Origin: Pseudomonadota bacterium
GTDB taxonomy: Bacteria; Pseudomonadota; Gammaproteobacteria; Burkholderiales; Burkholderiaceae_E
NCBI GenBank assembly: GCA_023389055.1
Contig: JAEWFA010000065.1
Span: 62,001-126,000, forward strand
Reading direction: 5' to 3'
Length of the DNA stretch: 64,000 nt
The notes under the pieces: generated by a model
What the model saw: only the letters and a program-made list of their open reading frames with translations
Told to the model about the DNA's origin: nothing
Databases searched by the model: none
Part shown: positions 8,014-15,983 of the stretch, in pieces
Layout of the letters: each line of letters opens with the position of its first letter
Numbering within the stretch: position 1 is the stretch's first letter
Program-made: the position numbers and the translations under genes

Positions 8014-9240
8014 TTGAAGGACGTCGAGTTTTTCACGGTCGATGCGGTCCCGCTCGACCGCGAACTGCAGGACGCGGGCAGCGCCGGCCCGGAGCTCGCG
8101 CAGCTGGCGGCCAGCTACGCCAACAGCCCTCGCGCGATCGTCTTTCGCGATCCGTCTTCCGACTGGCGCCTGTTCATCGTGATGCTGCCGCTGGCGTCGC
8201 GGCTGTCGCTGATGACGAACCCGATCTTCGCGCACCTCACGCGCGCCTGGGGGCTGAACGTACGCGTCGTCGGCGTCGATCGCGACCAGCTCGTCTACGA
8301 CTTTCGCGCGCTGTTGTCCGATCGGACGCTGCATCTGCTCGTCGACGTGCTCGCCCGCAGCGAAGTCGCGCCCGGCGCTGCGCGCGCGGGCAACGAAACG
8401 CTCGACCTGCTCTTCGCATCCCTCGCCGACGAGATGCTCACCACGCTCGACTGCCGGCGCGACGACTGGGGACGGCATCTCGACCGCGAGCACCGGCTCG
8501 AGACGCACGCGCCCGGGTCGCTGTTCGACCGCGCGGGTCGCCATCCCGATTTCCTCGCGAGCCTGCGAGCCGCGCTGCGCGACGAGATCATCGACGTCGC
8601 GTTCTACGGGCGCGCGCTGCGCTCGGTCGACCTGCGCGAAGATGCGATCGACGCGCGCGTGCGCGCCGTGCTCGAATCCGCACTCGACCCGGTGACGCTC
8701 GCCAAACTGTCGAGGACCGGCGCCGGGCTGCACCTGGGCTGCTACAACTGGCTGCGCATCGATCCGCGTCACGCAGCACCGCGCGCGCATCTGCTCGCGC
8801 GGCTGCCGTCGTTCGCCAATTTCTTCGCCGATGCGCTCGTTCCGATCGACGCCTGCGCATCGGAGAGCGACGTCGACGACGGCCCGCAACATGACCGGAT
8901 GTGGCAGTCGAGGCCCGCGCGCGCCACCTTCGAGTTGCGCCCGATCGCCGCACGCGAACGCAGCGCCCACAGCCTGTACTGGGCGGGCGCACTGAAGCGC
9001 GCGATCGACGCGGGACAGGATCGCGCGACGATCGAGGCGATCGCGCAGCGCTTCGCGGTCGGCGACAACATCGTGCGAAGGATCTGGCGCGAGCGTCCTG
9101 CCGGGCTCGGTCAGCCGCCTACCTGGCAGCTGGGCCAGATCCTGCGACAGTTGCAGGCGAACGGCGAACGCGGGTGGCCGGCCGACGCCGCCGGATGGCA
9201 GGCACTGATCGCCAGCGCGGTTCCCGCGGAAGCCGCCTGA
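8014..9240 (+). CDS. Conserved-looking protein of unknown function
   Basis: I do not recognise this 408-residue soluble protein. It has strong coding bias throughout and no signal peptide or membrane helix. An N-terminal alpha/beta segment contains SDWRLFIVMLPLASRLSLMT. A segment near residues 340-375 (ATIEAIAQRFAVGDNIVRRI) looks like a helix-turn-helix and is followed by PTWQLGQILRQLQ, which could be a DNA- or protein-contact surface. The start is a TTG at 8014 with a G-rich stretch upstream; no better ATG or GTG lies in the first 60 residues without losing apparently folded sequence. It stands 52 nt from the convergent glycan cluster. Confidence 0.65.
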   Translation: MKDVEFFTVDAVPLDRELQDAGSAGPELAQLAASYANSPRAIVFRDPSSDWRLFIVMLPLASRLSLMTNPIFAHLTRAWGLNVRVVGVDRDQLVYDFRALLSDRTLHLLVDVLARSEVAPGAARAGNETLDLLFASLADEMLTTLDCRRDDWGRHLDREHRLETHAPGSLFDRAGRHPDFLASLRAALRDEIIDVAFYGRALRSVDLREDAIDARVRAVLESALDPVTLAKLSRTGAGLHLGCYNWLRIDPRHAAPRAHLLARLPSFANFFADALVPIDACASESDVDDGPQHDRMWQSRPARATFELRPIAARERSAHSLYWAGALKRAIDAGQDRATIEAIAQRFAVGDNIVRRIWRERPAGLGQPPTWQLGQILRQLQANGERGWPADAAGWQALIASAVPAEAA

Positions 9241-9292
9241 CGGGCGAATCGACACGCGCGCTGCCGCACCGGCGACACTGCGCGCGGCGCGC

Positions 9293-10261
9293 TCACGTGC
9301 CGCGCGCGACCTCGAGCAGGAACTGCGTCCACTGCCTGGCGAAGCGCTCGATCGAGAAGCGCGCGAGCGCGTCGGCACGCGCAGCCTCGCCCCACCGGCG
9401 CGCCATGTCGGGGTCCGCGATCAGCTTTCGCATGACGTCGACCAGCGTGTCCACGTTCGTGTCGGCGTAGCCGTTCACGCCGTTGCGGATGACCGTGGGC
9501 ATCTCGGTCGTGGCGAGCGCGACCACCGGCACGCCGACCGTCATCGCCTCGAGCACCGACAGGCCCAGGCTCGTGTAGCGGATCGGGTTGAAGAAGAAGC
9601 GAAAGCGCGAGACGAACGCGGGCAGTTCCAGATTCGCGATCTCGCCGGCACCGCCAATCGCTTCCGACCCCATTCCCACGAGCGTCAGCGGAACACGCTC
9701 GCGAACCTGCTCGAACACGTCCGCCCCGAGTCGGCGCCCGCGCTCGCGCAGGTGGTTGACGACGACGATGCCCTCGTCGCGATCGCCCCGATAGCGCACG
9801 TCGTCGGGAACGAGAACGCCGTGCTCGATGACCCGGGTGCGCGCGCGGCCGTTGTCCCACATCAGCTCGTTGAACGACGTCACGTGCACGATGTGCGCTT
9901 CTCCATCGCCGGCGGGGTGGCGCGTGGCCGTCGGATGCCGCTGCGGCGGGTCGTGCTCCAGGTACACCGCGGGCAGCGCGCGCTGCGACTCGCTCAGCCA
10001 GCGGAAGCGATCTTCGTCCCAATGCCGGCGTGACTGGTACAGCACGCAGTCGAAGCGTCGGTTCGCGACGTCGTCGGCGCCGACCTCGTGCACGTTGGCA
10101 CCCCACGGCAATGTACCGACCCGGCCGGCGTGGCCGGGCGGATGGCCGGGCAAAGTGACGAGATGGAAATCGTGCGCCGCCTGGCTGAGGTAATAGAGAT
10201 AGTTGCCGTGCACGTGCCAGGTGAGCACCTGCAATCGCGCATTCCCGTCGTGCCGGGTCAT
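9293..10261 (-). CDS. Glycosyltransferase (GT-B, GT4-like), last gene of glycan cluster
   Basis: A 322-residue cytoplasmic or membrane-associated GT-B glycosyltransferase. The C-terminal donor-binding half shows NPIRYTSLGLSVLEAMTVGV followed by PVVALATTEMP and NGVNGYAD, the usual EX7E-region arrangement of GT4 enzymes. The N-terminal half (VLTWHVHGNYLYYLSQAAHD) is characteristic of a group found in Burkholderiales glycan loci. The start ATG at 10261 lies 13 nt after the stop of the preceding heptosyltransferase-like gene, so it is the last gene of the minus-strand operon beginning at 15225. Acceptor and sugar are unknown. Confidence 0.85.
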   Translation of the reverse strand: MTRHDGNARLQVLTWHVHGNYLYYLSQAAHDFHLVTLPGHPPGHAGRVGTLPWGANVHEVGADDVANRRFDCVLYQSRRHWDEDRFRWLSESQRALPAVYLEHDPPQRHPTATRHPAGDGEAHIVHVTSFNELMWDNGRARTRVIEHGVLVPDDVRYRGDRDEGIVVVNHLRERGRRLGADVFEQVRERVPLTLVGMGSEAIGGAGEIANLELPAFVSRFRFFFNPIRYTSLGLSVLEAMTVGVPVVALATTEMPTVIRNGVNGYADTNVDTLVDVMRKLIADPDMARRWGEAARADALARFSIERFARQWTQFLLEVARGT

Positions 10262-10274
10262 CAGGCTGCCGTCG

Positions 10275-11384
10275 TCAGGCGTTCGCCAGCGACAGCGCGG
10301 GCAACCGGCGCTGCTCGCCCACCGCAAGCTGGTGCAGCACGAGGGCGAACACCGCATCGACCTCGATCGCCGACGCACACGGATGTCCGGCATGCGGGCA
10401 TATCGACTCGGCGCACGGCCGGCAATGCATGTCGACGGCCAGCATCGAGTGCGTGCTTCGATCGAGCGGCCGCCACCGCCGTATCTCGCTGCCGCAGGCA
10501 ACGACCACGCTGCGCGCACCGACGCCTGCTGCAACGTGCGACACGCCCGTGTCATTGCACACGAGCAGCCGGCAACTCTCGATGGCCGCGCCGAGCTCGC
10601 CCAGGCCGGTCGCACCGCAGAGGTCCGCAGCAGGCGTGCGCATCGCGCGACGCAACGACCGCGCCAGTTGCGCTTCGTCGGCGCTGCCGGTGATCGCAAT
10701 CTGCCATCCACGCAACGCCAACCGATCGGCGAGTTCGGCGAAGCGCTCGACCGGCCAGCGCCTCGATACGAAGCGGGCGCCGGGGTGTACGAGAACGAGC
10801 CGCTCGGGATCGAGCGAATGTCGCTGCGCGATTGCGCGCCAAGCGCGCCGCTCGTCGTCGCGCACCGGAAACTCGAGCTCGCGCCCGCACCGCTCGATGC
10901 CGAGATGGTCGACGATGCGCAACAGGCGCTCGATCTCCGGCCCGTCGTCCGGCCACCGGACGAAATCATCGCCCGCGCCGTGGACGTCGTCGGCCGGGGC
11001 GAAGCCGCAACTTCGCTTCGCTCCCAGCAGGCGAACGATGCCGTTCGTGCGTTCGCCGCTGCCGTGCAACTGCAGTGCCAGGTCGAAGCGACGCGCGCGC
11101 GCCTGCGCGAAGAACGCCGGAAGTTGTTCGGTGCGCGGCTCCTGCTCGGGCAGGCCCGTCGCGCCGGGAAAGCCGATCCAGTCGTCGATGTAATGGCCGA
11201 AACGCCGTGCGAGCGGCTCCGACGAGGGAAGTCCGATCAGCGTGATGCACGCGTGCGGATGCGCACGGCGCAGCGCGCGCAGCACGGGCACCGCGCAGAG
11301 AAGGTCTCCCAGCTGCAGCGCGCGGAACACCGCAACGCGCAGTCCGCGGCGCTCGATCTTCGGTGGAATCGGCAAGGCTGCCAT
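10275..11384 (-). CDS. GT9-family heptosyltransferase-like enzyme
   Basis: A 369-residue GT9 glycosyltransferase related to the ADP-heptose:LPS heptosyltransferases WaaC/WaaF. The N-terminal FRALQLGDLLCAVPVLRALR is the typical GD(x)L opening. LVLVHPGARFVSRRWPVERF holds the conserved HPG and RRWP donor-site motifs, and LLVCNDTGVSHVAAGVGA is the classic NDTG(x)xH segment. The C-terminus has a CRPC/CPHAGHPC cysteine cluster seen in several GT9 proteins of unknown role. It starts 5 nt after the previous gene of the same family and probably arose from it by duplication. It likely adds a heptose to a surface glycan or LPS; the acceptor is unknown. Confidence 0.87.
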   Translation of the reverse strand: MAALPIPPKIERRGLRVAVFRALQLGDLLCAVPVLRALRRAHPHACITLIGLPSSEPLARRFGHYIDDWIGFPGATGLPEQEPRTEQLPAFFAQARARRFDLALQLHGSGERTNGIVRLLGAKRSCGFAPADDVHGAGDDFVRWPDDGPEIERLLRIVDHLGIERCGRELEFPVRDDERRAWRAIAQRHSLDPERLVLVHPGARFVSRRWPVERFAELADRLALRGWQIAITGSADEAQLARSLRRAMRTPAADLCGATGLGELGAAIESCRLLVCNDTGVSHVAAGVGARSVVVACGSEIRRWRPLDRSTHSMLAVDMHCRPCAESICPHAGHPCASAIEVDAVFALVLHQLAVGEQRRLPALSLANA

Positions 11385-11389
11385 CCGGT

Positions 11390-12514
11390 TCAATGCTCCT
11401 GATGCGTGAATCGTTCTTCGAGCGCGCGCATCGATCGACGCGCAGCGAGCAGCGCAAGCGCGGCGTCCACCATCTCGCGAGGCGCGACCCCGGCCAGGCA
11501 CGCCTGCGTGCCGTTCGGGCACACGCTCTTGTAGCAATTGCGGCAAGGCACGTCGCGATTCAGCACGTGCGCCGGCACGCGCCACGGACCGTGCTGCGGA
11601 TTCGTCAACGCGTACAGATCGACGACCAGCGTGCCGAGCGCCGCGGCGATGTGCACGGGCCCGGTATTGTTGGCGACGAGGAGGTCCGCCCCTTCGAGCA
11701 GCGCGCCGAGTTCGCCGAGCGTGAGCCGTCCAGCAAGGTCGTGTGCGCGCGCCGGATTGCCGGCCTGCGCGATGACCTCGGCGACCAGTGCGGCCTCGCT
11801 CGCGTCGCCGGTGAGGACGATCTCCCGATGCTGTCTTTGCGCGAGCTCGCGCAGCGCCTGGGCGAAGTGCCCGGCGGGCCAGCGCCGCGACGGCGCGCTC
11901 GCTCCCGGATGCACGACGATGCGCGCTGCCGCCGGGTCGACGCCCACCTCGCGCAACTTCGCGGCGAGCTTCGCTCGATCGGGTGCGAGCACCCGGAACG
12001 ACAGGCGCAGATCGCCCGGGCGCGGCGCGAAGGCGGCGACCAGGTCGAGTTGGCGATCGACCTCGTGGCGCACCTGCTGCGCGGGTTCGGTCTCCGGCAC
12101 CCAGTCGGTGAGCAGCAGGTACGGATTCTCGCGGCAGTGCGCGAGCCGCAGTGGAATGCCCGCCATCCTGCATACGAGCGCCGCGGCGATCGGGCTCTGG
12201 CTGTACGCGGTGAAGATCACCGCGGCGTCGAAGCGATGCGAGGCGAGCGCTTCGACGAGCGCTCGGTCGACGTCGGTGCCCGACCCGTCGGTGCGCGCGT
12301 TCTTCACCCACGGCGCTTCGTAGTGGATCGTCGCGTCGATCTCCTGCACGTGCTCTGCCACGCGCACGCCAGACGACGACCCGAGCAGCGTGATGCGACG
12401 CGAGGGCTTCGCCACGCGGATCGCGCGGATGGCCGGCGTCGTCATCAGCACGTCGCCCATGTTGTCCAGCCGCACGCAGAGCACACGTTCGGCCTGCGAC
12501 CACGCGTCGTTCAT
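11390..12514 (-). CDS. GT9-family heptosyltransferase-like enzyme
   Basis: A 374-residue GT9 enzyme. Its N-terminus is VLCVRLDNMGDVLMTTPAIR; IVVHPGASAPSRRWPAGHFA carries the HPG and RRWP donor-site motifs (about residues 200-220), and LLVANNTGPVHIAAALGT is the NxTG(x)xH segment. A CRNCYKSVCPNGTQAC cysteine cluster near the C-terminus matches its downstream neighbour. The ATG at 12514 overlaps the TGA of the HAD phosphatase gene by 4 nt (ATGA), which fixes the start and implies translational coupling. Role inferred: transfer of heptose from an ADP-heptose donor to a surface glycan. Confidence 0.87.
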   Translation of the reverse strand: MNDAWSQAERVLCVRLDNMGDVLMTTPAIRAIRVAKPSRRITLLGSSSGVRVAEHVQEIDATIHYEAPWVKNARTDGSGTDVDRALVEALASHRFDAAVIFTAYSQSPIAAALVCRMAGIPLRLAHCRENPYLLLTDWVPETEPAQQVRHEVDRQLDLVAAFAPRPGDLRLSFRVLAPDRAKLAAKLREVGVDPAAARIVVHPGASAPSRRWPAGHFAQALRELAQRQHREIVLTGDASEAALVAEVIAQAGNPARAHDLAGRLTLGELGALLEGADLLVANNTGPVHIAAALGTLVVDLYALTNPQHGPWRVPAHVLNRDVPCRNCYKSVCPNGTQACLAGVAPREMVDAALALLAARRSMRALEERFTHQEH

Positions 12515-13104
12515 GCGGCGATCGGCGCGCGCTTGGGCGCGCTCGCTCCGGCGATCAGCTCGGCGGCTTCGGCAAGATCGCGCACGAAGTGATCGGGACG
12601 TCGAAAGGGGCCCGCGAGCCACTCGGTTTCGTTGCCGTTGCAGACGAGCACCGAGCGGCAGCCGGCGCGCTTGCCCGCTTCCACGTCGTCGAGGATGTCG
12701 CCGATCATCCACGACCGCCGCAGGTCGATCGCGTGTTCGCCTGCCGCGCGCTGCAGCAGCCCCGGCGACGGCTTGCGGCAGTCGCAGGCGCGGGCGTATG
12801 CGACGACGCTTCCCTGCGGATGATGCGGGCAGAAATAGGCCGCCGCCAGCGATGCGCCGCAGCTCGCGAACATCGCGGCCAGCTGCTTGCGCACGTCGTC
12901 GAGCCGCGCCGGCTGGAAGCGTCCGAGTGCCACTCCCGGTTGGTTGCTGACGACGATCAACGGAACGCCGAGCGCCGCGAACCGGGCGAGCGCCTGCGCC
13001 GCACCGGCCGCAAAGCGCATGCGCCGCGCATCGACGTTGTACGGAACGTCGTCGAGCAGCGTTCCGTCCTTGTCGAGAAAGAGCGCCGGACGAAGCGACT
13101 TCAC
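12511..13104 (-). CDS. HAD-IIIA phosphatase, D-glycero-manno-heptose-1,7-bisphosphate phosphatase-like
   Basis: A 197-residue HAD-superfamily phosphatase with the catalytic FLDKDGTLL (nucleophile and acid/base Asp, residues about 9-17), SNQPG (motif 2), CRKPSPGLL (motif 3) and MIGDILDDVEAGKRAG (motif 4). The insert CPHHPQGSV...CDCRKP contains the Cys/His residues that bind zinc in GmhB, so removal of a phosphate in ADP-heptose precursor synthesis is the best guess. This suits the two GT9 enzymes that follow. The start is GTG at 13104, overlapping the SDR stop as GTGA. Whether it acts in LPS core synthesis or in a separate heptose glycan cannot be told here. Confidence 0.85.
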   Translation of the reverse strand: MKSLRPALFLDKDGTLLDDVPYNVDARRMRFAAGAAQALARFAALGVPLIVVSNQPGVALGRFQPARLDDVRKQLAAMFASCGASLAAAYFCPHHPQGSVVAYARACDCRKPSPGLLQRAAGEHAIDLRRSWMIGDILDDVEAGKRAGCRSVLVCNGNETEWLAGPFRRPDHFVRDLAEAAELIAGASAPKRAPIAA

Positions 13105-13883
13105 GGCCACGAGGTCTCGCGCATCGGCAGGACCATCATTTCCGGGATGACGGTCTCGGCGGGCTGTTCGAGCACGAAGCGGATCGCGCGCGCGACGTTG
13201 CGCGGATCCTGCAGCAGCGACGGGTCGATGTCCGGAAATCGATCGAGCAGGAACGGCGTGCGCATGCCTCCGGCGACGATCGCACAGACCTTGATTCCCT
13301 GCCCGCGCAGCTCGGCATGCAGCGCGTGCGACAGTCCAAGCACTCCCCATTTCGTGGCGTGATAGGCGCTGGCGTTCGGCCATGCCCGCTTCGATGCGGT
13401 CGACGCGATGTTCACGATCGCGCCGCCGCGCCCGCGCATCGCCGCGCACGCCTGTCGGGCGACGAGGAACACGCCGCCGAGGTTCGTTCGGACGATGCGT
13501 TCCCAGTCGTCGACCGCCAATTCGCAGATCGGCGCGGTGACGTCGATCGCTGCGCTGTTGACGACGGCGTCGACGCAACCGAAGCGTTCGAGAACGGTGG
13601 CGAACAGGCGCTGTACCTGCCCTTCGTCGCCGACGTCGACGCTCGCGGCGATCGCGGCCACACCGCTCTCGCACAACTGCGCCGCGCAGCGCTCAGCCGA
13701 CCGGGCCGCAAGGTCGGCGACGACGACGCGGGCCCCTGCGGCACCGAGCTCGGCGCAGGTGGCCGCACCGAGGCCGCTCGCTGCGCCGGTGACGACGACG
13801 ACACGGTTCGCGAGACTTTCGCCCGGCTGGGCGGCCTGCGCGCCCGTGGGCGTCGCTTCACTTCCAGCCGACGGCTGCTGCAT
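13101..13883 (-). CDS. SDR-family NAD(P)-dependent oxidoreductase
   Basis: A 260-residue classical short-chain dehydrogenase. The cofactor motif TGAASGLGAATC lies near residues 33-44, NSAAI is the NNAG variant, and the catalytic Ser-Tyr-Lys triad appears as IASTASKRAWPNASAYHATK. The C-terminal half (GGMRTPFLLDRFPDIDPSLL) is typical of ketoreductase-type SDRs. GGGAGGCAACG precedes the ATG, a strong ribosome site. It overlaps the upstream glycosyltransferase by 26 nt and the downstream HAD gene by 4 nt, so it belongs to the glycan operon and probably modifies a sugar. Substrate unknown. Confidence 0.88.
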   Translation of the reverse strand: MQQPSAGSEATPTGAQAAQPGESLANRVVVVTGAASGLGAATCAELGAAGARVVVADLAARSAERCAAQLCESGVAAIAASVDVGDEGQVQRLFATVLERFGCVDAVVNSAAIDVTAPICELAVDDWERIVRTNLGGVFLVARQACAAMRGRGGAIVNIASTASKRAWPNASAYHATKWGVLGLSHALHAELRGQGIKVCAIVAGGMRTPFLLDRFPDIDPSLLQDPRNVARAIRFVLEQPAETVIPEMMVLPMRETSWP

Positions 13884-15225
13884 CGTTGCCTCCCATCGCT
13901 GACGCGGATCCGGGCCCGATGCGCGATGCGCGCACCGGCAGATGCGCAACGCGCGTCGGCGTTGCATCCGAACGCTGCGTCGGACGAGCGCGCGCGCAGA
14001 GCGCAGCGCTGCGATAGACGTCGAGCAGCGCGCGTGCGACGCGCTCCCAGGTGAACAGTTTTTTCGCGCGCACCAGACCCGCACGGCCCATCCGTTCGCC
14101 CAGTGCCGGAGACGCCTCGAGTTGCGCAAGGCGCTCGGCGAGCGCCAGCGGATCGTTCGGCGGCACCAGGTAGCCGGTGCGGCCGTCGACGACCGTGTCC
14201 TGGATGCCGCCCACTGCAGCACCGACGACGGGACGCGCGCACGCCATCGCTTCGACGGGGGTGATCCCGAAGGGTTCGTACCACGGCGTCGTCACGAAAA
14301 CGTCCGAGGCGCTGTAGACGGTGCGAAGGCGGTCGCGATCGCACCGCCCGATGAAGTCGACGCGATCGGCCACGCCCTCGTCCTGCGCAATGCGAGCCAG
14401 GCGCTCGAGCTCGGGCGTTCGATTCGTCGCGGGATCGCTCGAGTTGCCGCCGGCGATCACGAGCCGCGCATCGCGCCCGAAGCGGTTCTTCAGCACCGCG
14501 ATCGAACGAATCACGTTGTCGACGCCCTTGCGCGGCACCATCCGGCCGAGTTGCAGCACGATGAACCGATCCGACGGCCACTGCAGCTGTGCACGCGCGA
14601 CGCACCGATCGATCGGCTGCAGTTCGCGGGGATCGAATCCGCAGGGCACGACCTCGATGCGCGACGAATCGGCGCCGTAGTGCTCGATCATGTCGCGCAG
14701 GTCCTGCGGGCATTCGGCAACGATGCGATGCGATTCCCTGACGAGCTGCGCCTCGATGTCGAAGCGCGCGTCGGAGAAACCGTCGTCGGCACCCTGGTGC
14801 AGGCGACGCACGCGCCCCAGCGCATGGAAGGTGGTGACGAGAGCCGTGCGGAAGGTGCGCGCGAAGCGAAGTCCGACCCAGCCCGACATGAAGAAATTCG
14901 CATGCACGATGTCGTAGCGCAGCTTCTGCTCTCGCACGAATGCGTGCATTGCCGCCGAGAACGCGGGCATGTGCGCCAGCAACTTCTCTTTCGGCAACTC
15001 GGCCTGCGGGCCCGCACGCACGTGGACCACGCGAACGCCGGGAATCCAGTCGACGACGCGCGCGAGCGAGGCATTGTCGCTGCGCGTGTACACGTCGACT
15101 CGCAGCCCGAGGCTTGCCAGTTGGCGTGCGACGTTCGCCACGTAGACGTTCTGTCCGCCGGCGTCGACGCCGCCCACCACGCTCAGTGGCGATGCATGTT
15201 CGCTGACGATCGCGATGGTTCGCAT
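13858..15225 (-). CDS. Glycosyltransferase family 4, sucrose-synthase-like, first gene of glycan operon
   Basis: A 455-residue GT4 glycosyltransferase. The N-terminal SVVGGVDAGGQNVYVANVAR is the strongly conserved opening of sucrose-phosphate-synthase-like and related GT4 enzymes. VLQLGRMVPRKGVDNVIRSI begins the C-terminal donor-binding domain, and PWYEPFGITPVEAMACARPV is the EX7E nucleotide-sugar motif. The last 35 residues are low-complexity and basic and run over the start of the SDR gene. The start ATG at 15225 follows an AAGAGAGAG ribosome site. As the first gene of six minus-strand genes with overlaps or small gaps, it likely begins the operon. Donor and acceptor are unknown. Confidence 0.87.
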   Translation of the reverse strand: MRTIAIVSEHASPLSVVGGVDAGGQNVYVANVARQLASLGLRVDVYTRSDNASLARVVDWIPGVRVVHVRAGPQAELPKEKLLAHMPAFSAAMHAFVREQKLRYDIVHANFFMSGWVGLRFARTFRTALVTTFHALGRVRRLHQGADDGFSDARFDIEAQLVRESHRIVAECPQDLRDMIEHYGADSSRIEVVPCGFDPRELQPIDRCVARAQLQWPSDRFIVLQLGRMVPRKGVDNVIRSIAVLKNRFGRDARLVIAGGNSSDPATNRTPELERLARIAQDEGVADRVDFIGRCDRDRLRTVYSASDVFVTTPWYEPFGITPVEAMACARPVVGAAVGGIQDTVVDGRTGYLVPPNDPLALAERLAQLEASPALGERMGRAGLVRAKKLFTWERVARALLDVYRSAALCARARPTQRSDATPTRVAHLPVRASRIGPGSASAMGGNDAAAVGWK

Positions 15226-15416
15226 TGACTCTCTCTTCTTCGGGACAGGATCCGAAGCGCAGCGCCTGTCGTCTGCGTGAGAAGCAGAGAGCGTGCCCGT
15301 TGCCGAACACTGCGGCGCGCCCGGGCGACAACGCGCTTTACCGGGGCGCAGTGCCCGCGCGCCGCAAGTTTCTTGCGTGCGGCAATTCCTACTGCGGCGC
15401 AGCGCTGCAACCGCGA

Positions 15417-15983
15417 TCAGCCGCCTTCTGCGCCCGCTTCGCCAGCGCCTGCGGGCCGCGGACCGACGAAGGGCGCCTGCTGTCGTGAAGCGGCTTCCTT
15501 GACGAGCGCGCGCAAGGAAGCGGCGACCATCGTCGCGAACGCCTCGTCGTACCACGGATGCGCGCCGCTCACGCCGACCACGATGCCGTCGACGCACACC
15601 GCGCCCCACACCGCGACGTCGCCCACGCGCAGCCGATGGGGCTGCAGTACCTGCACCCGATGCGTGTCAGTCGCGTGCCGCCAGGCCTGTCGCGCCTTCG
15701 CCCGCGCGAACGCGTTGTAGTCGGCATCCCACTGCGTGCGATCGCCGATGTGATGTTCGGCGAGGATCGCCTCCTCGAAGGTGCAGTCGCCGGGCGACAA
15801 CGCAGGGTCGACGACCACGATCGACAGGAAACCGCCGCCGCTGACCTCGGATCGCGCGACGGCCGCCTCGATCGCCGGCAACGCCAGCGCAATCGCGCGC
15901 AGCGCGCAGGCCTGGTCCGCGTACCAGCTTCCGCGCACGCCGAGCTCGCTGCGAAGGACGGCCGGGGTGAGGGGTGTCGTCAC
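15417..15983 (-). CDS. Small protein tentatively of the GlcG/HbpS fold
   Basis: A 188-residue soluble protein coupled to the ABC-fusion gene: its GTG start at 15983 overlaps that gene's TGA by 4 nt. The pattern FLSIVVVDPA, then FARAKARQAW, then AVWGAVCVDGIVVGVSGAHP followed by YDEAFATMVA resembles the GlcG/HbpS family, in which a VVD strand, a KA.TA helix and a GVSGx...DE element recur. HbpS members bind heme, and one of them senses redox and heme stress with the SenS/SenR two-component system. I hold this assignment loosely because the middle of the protein is not typical. No signal peptide, so a cytoplasmic site is expected. Confidence 0.45.
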   Translation of the reverse strand: MTTPLTPAVLRSELGVRGSWYADQACALRAIALALPAIEAAVARSEVSGGGFLSIVVVDPALSPGDCTFEEAILAEHHIGDRTQWDADYNAFARAKARQAWRHATDTHRVQVLQPHRLRVGDVAVWGAVCVDGIVVGVSGAHPWYDEAFATMVAASLRALVKEAASRQQAPFVGPRPAGAGEAGAEGG

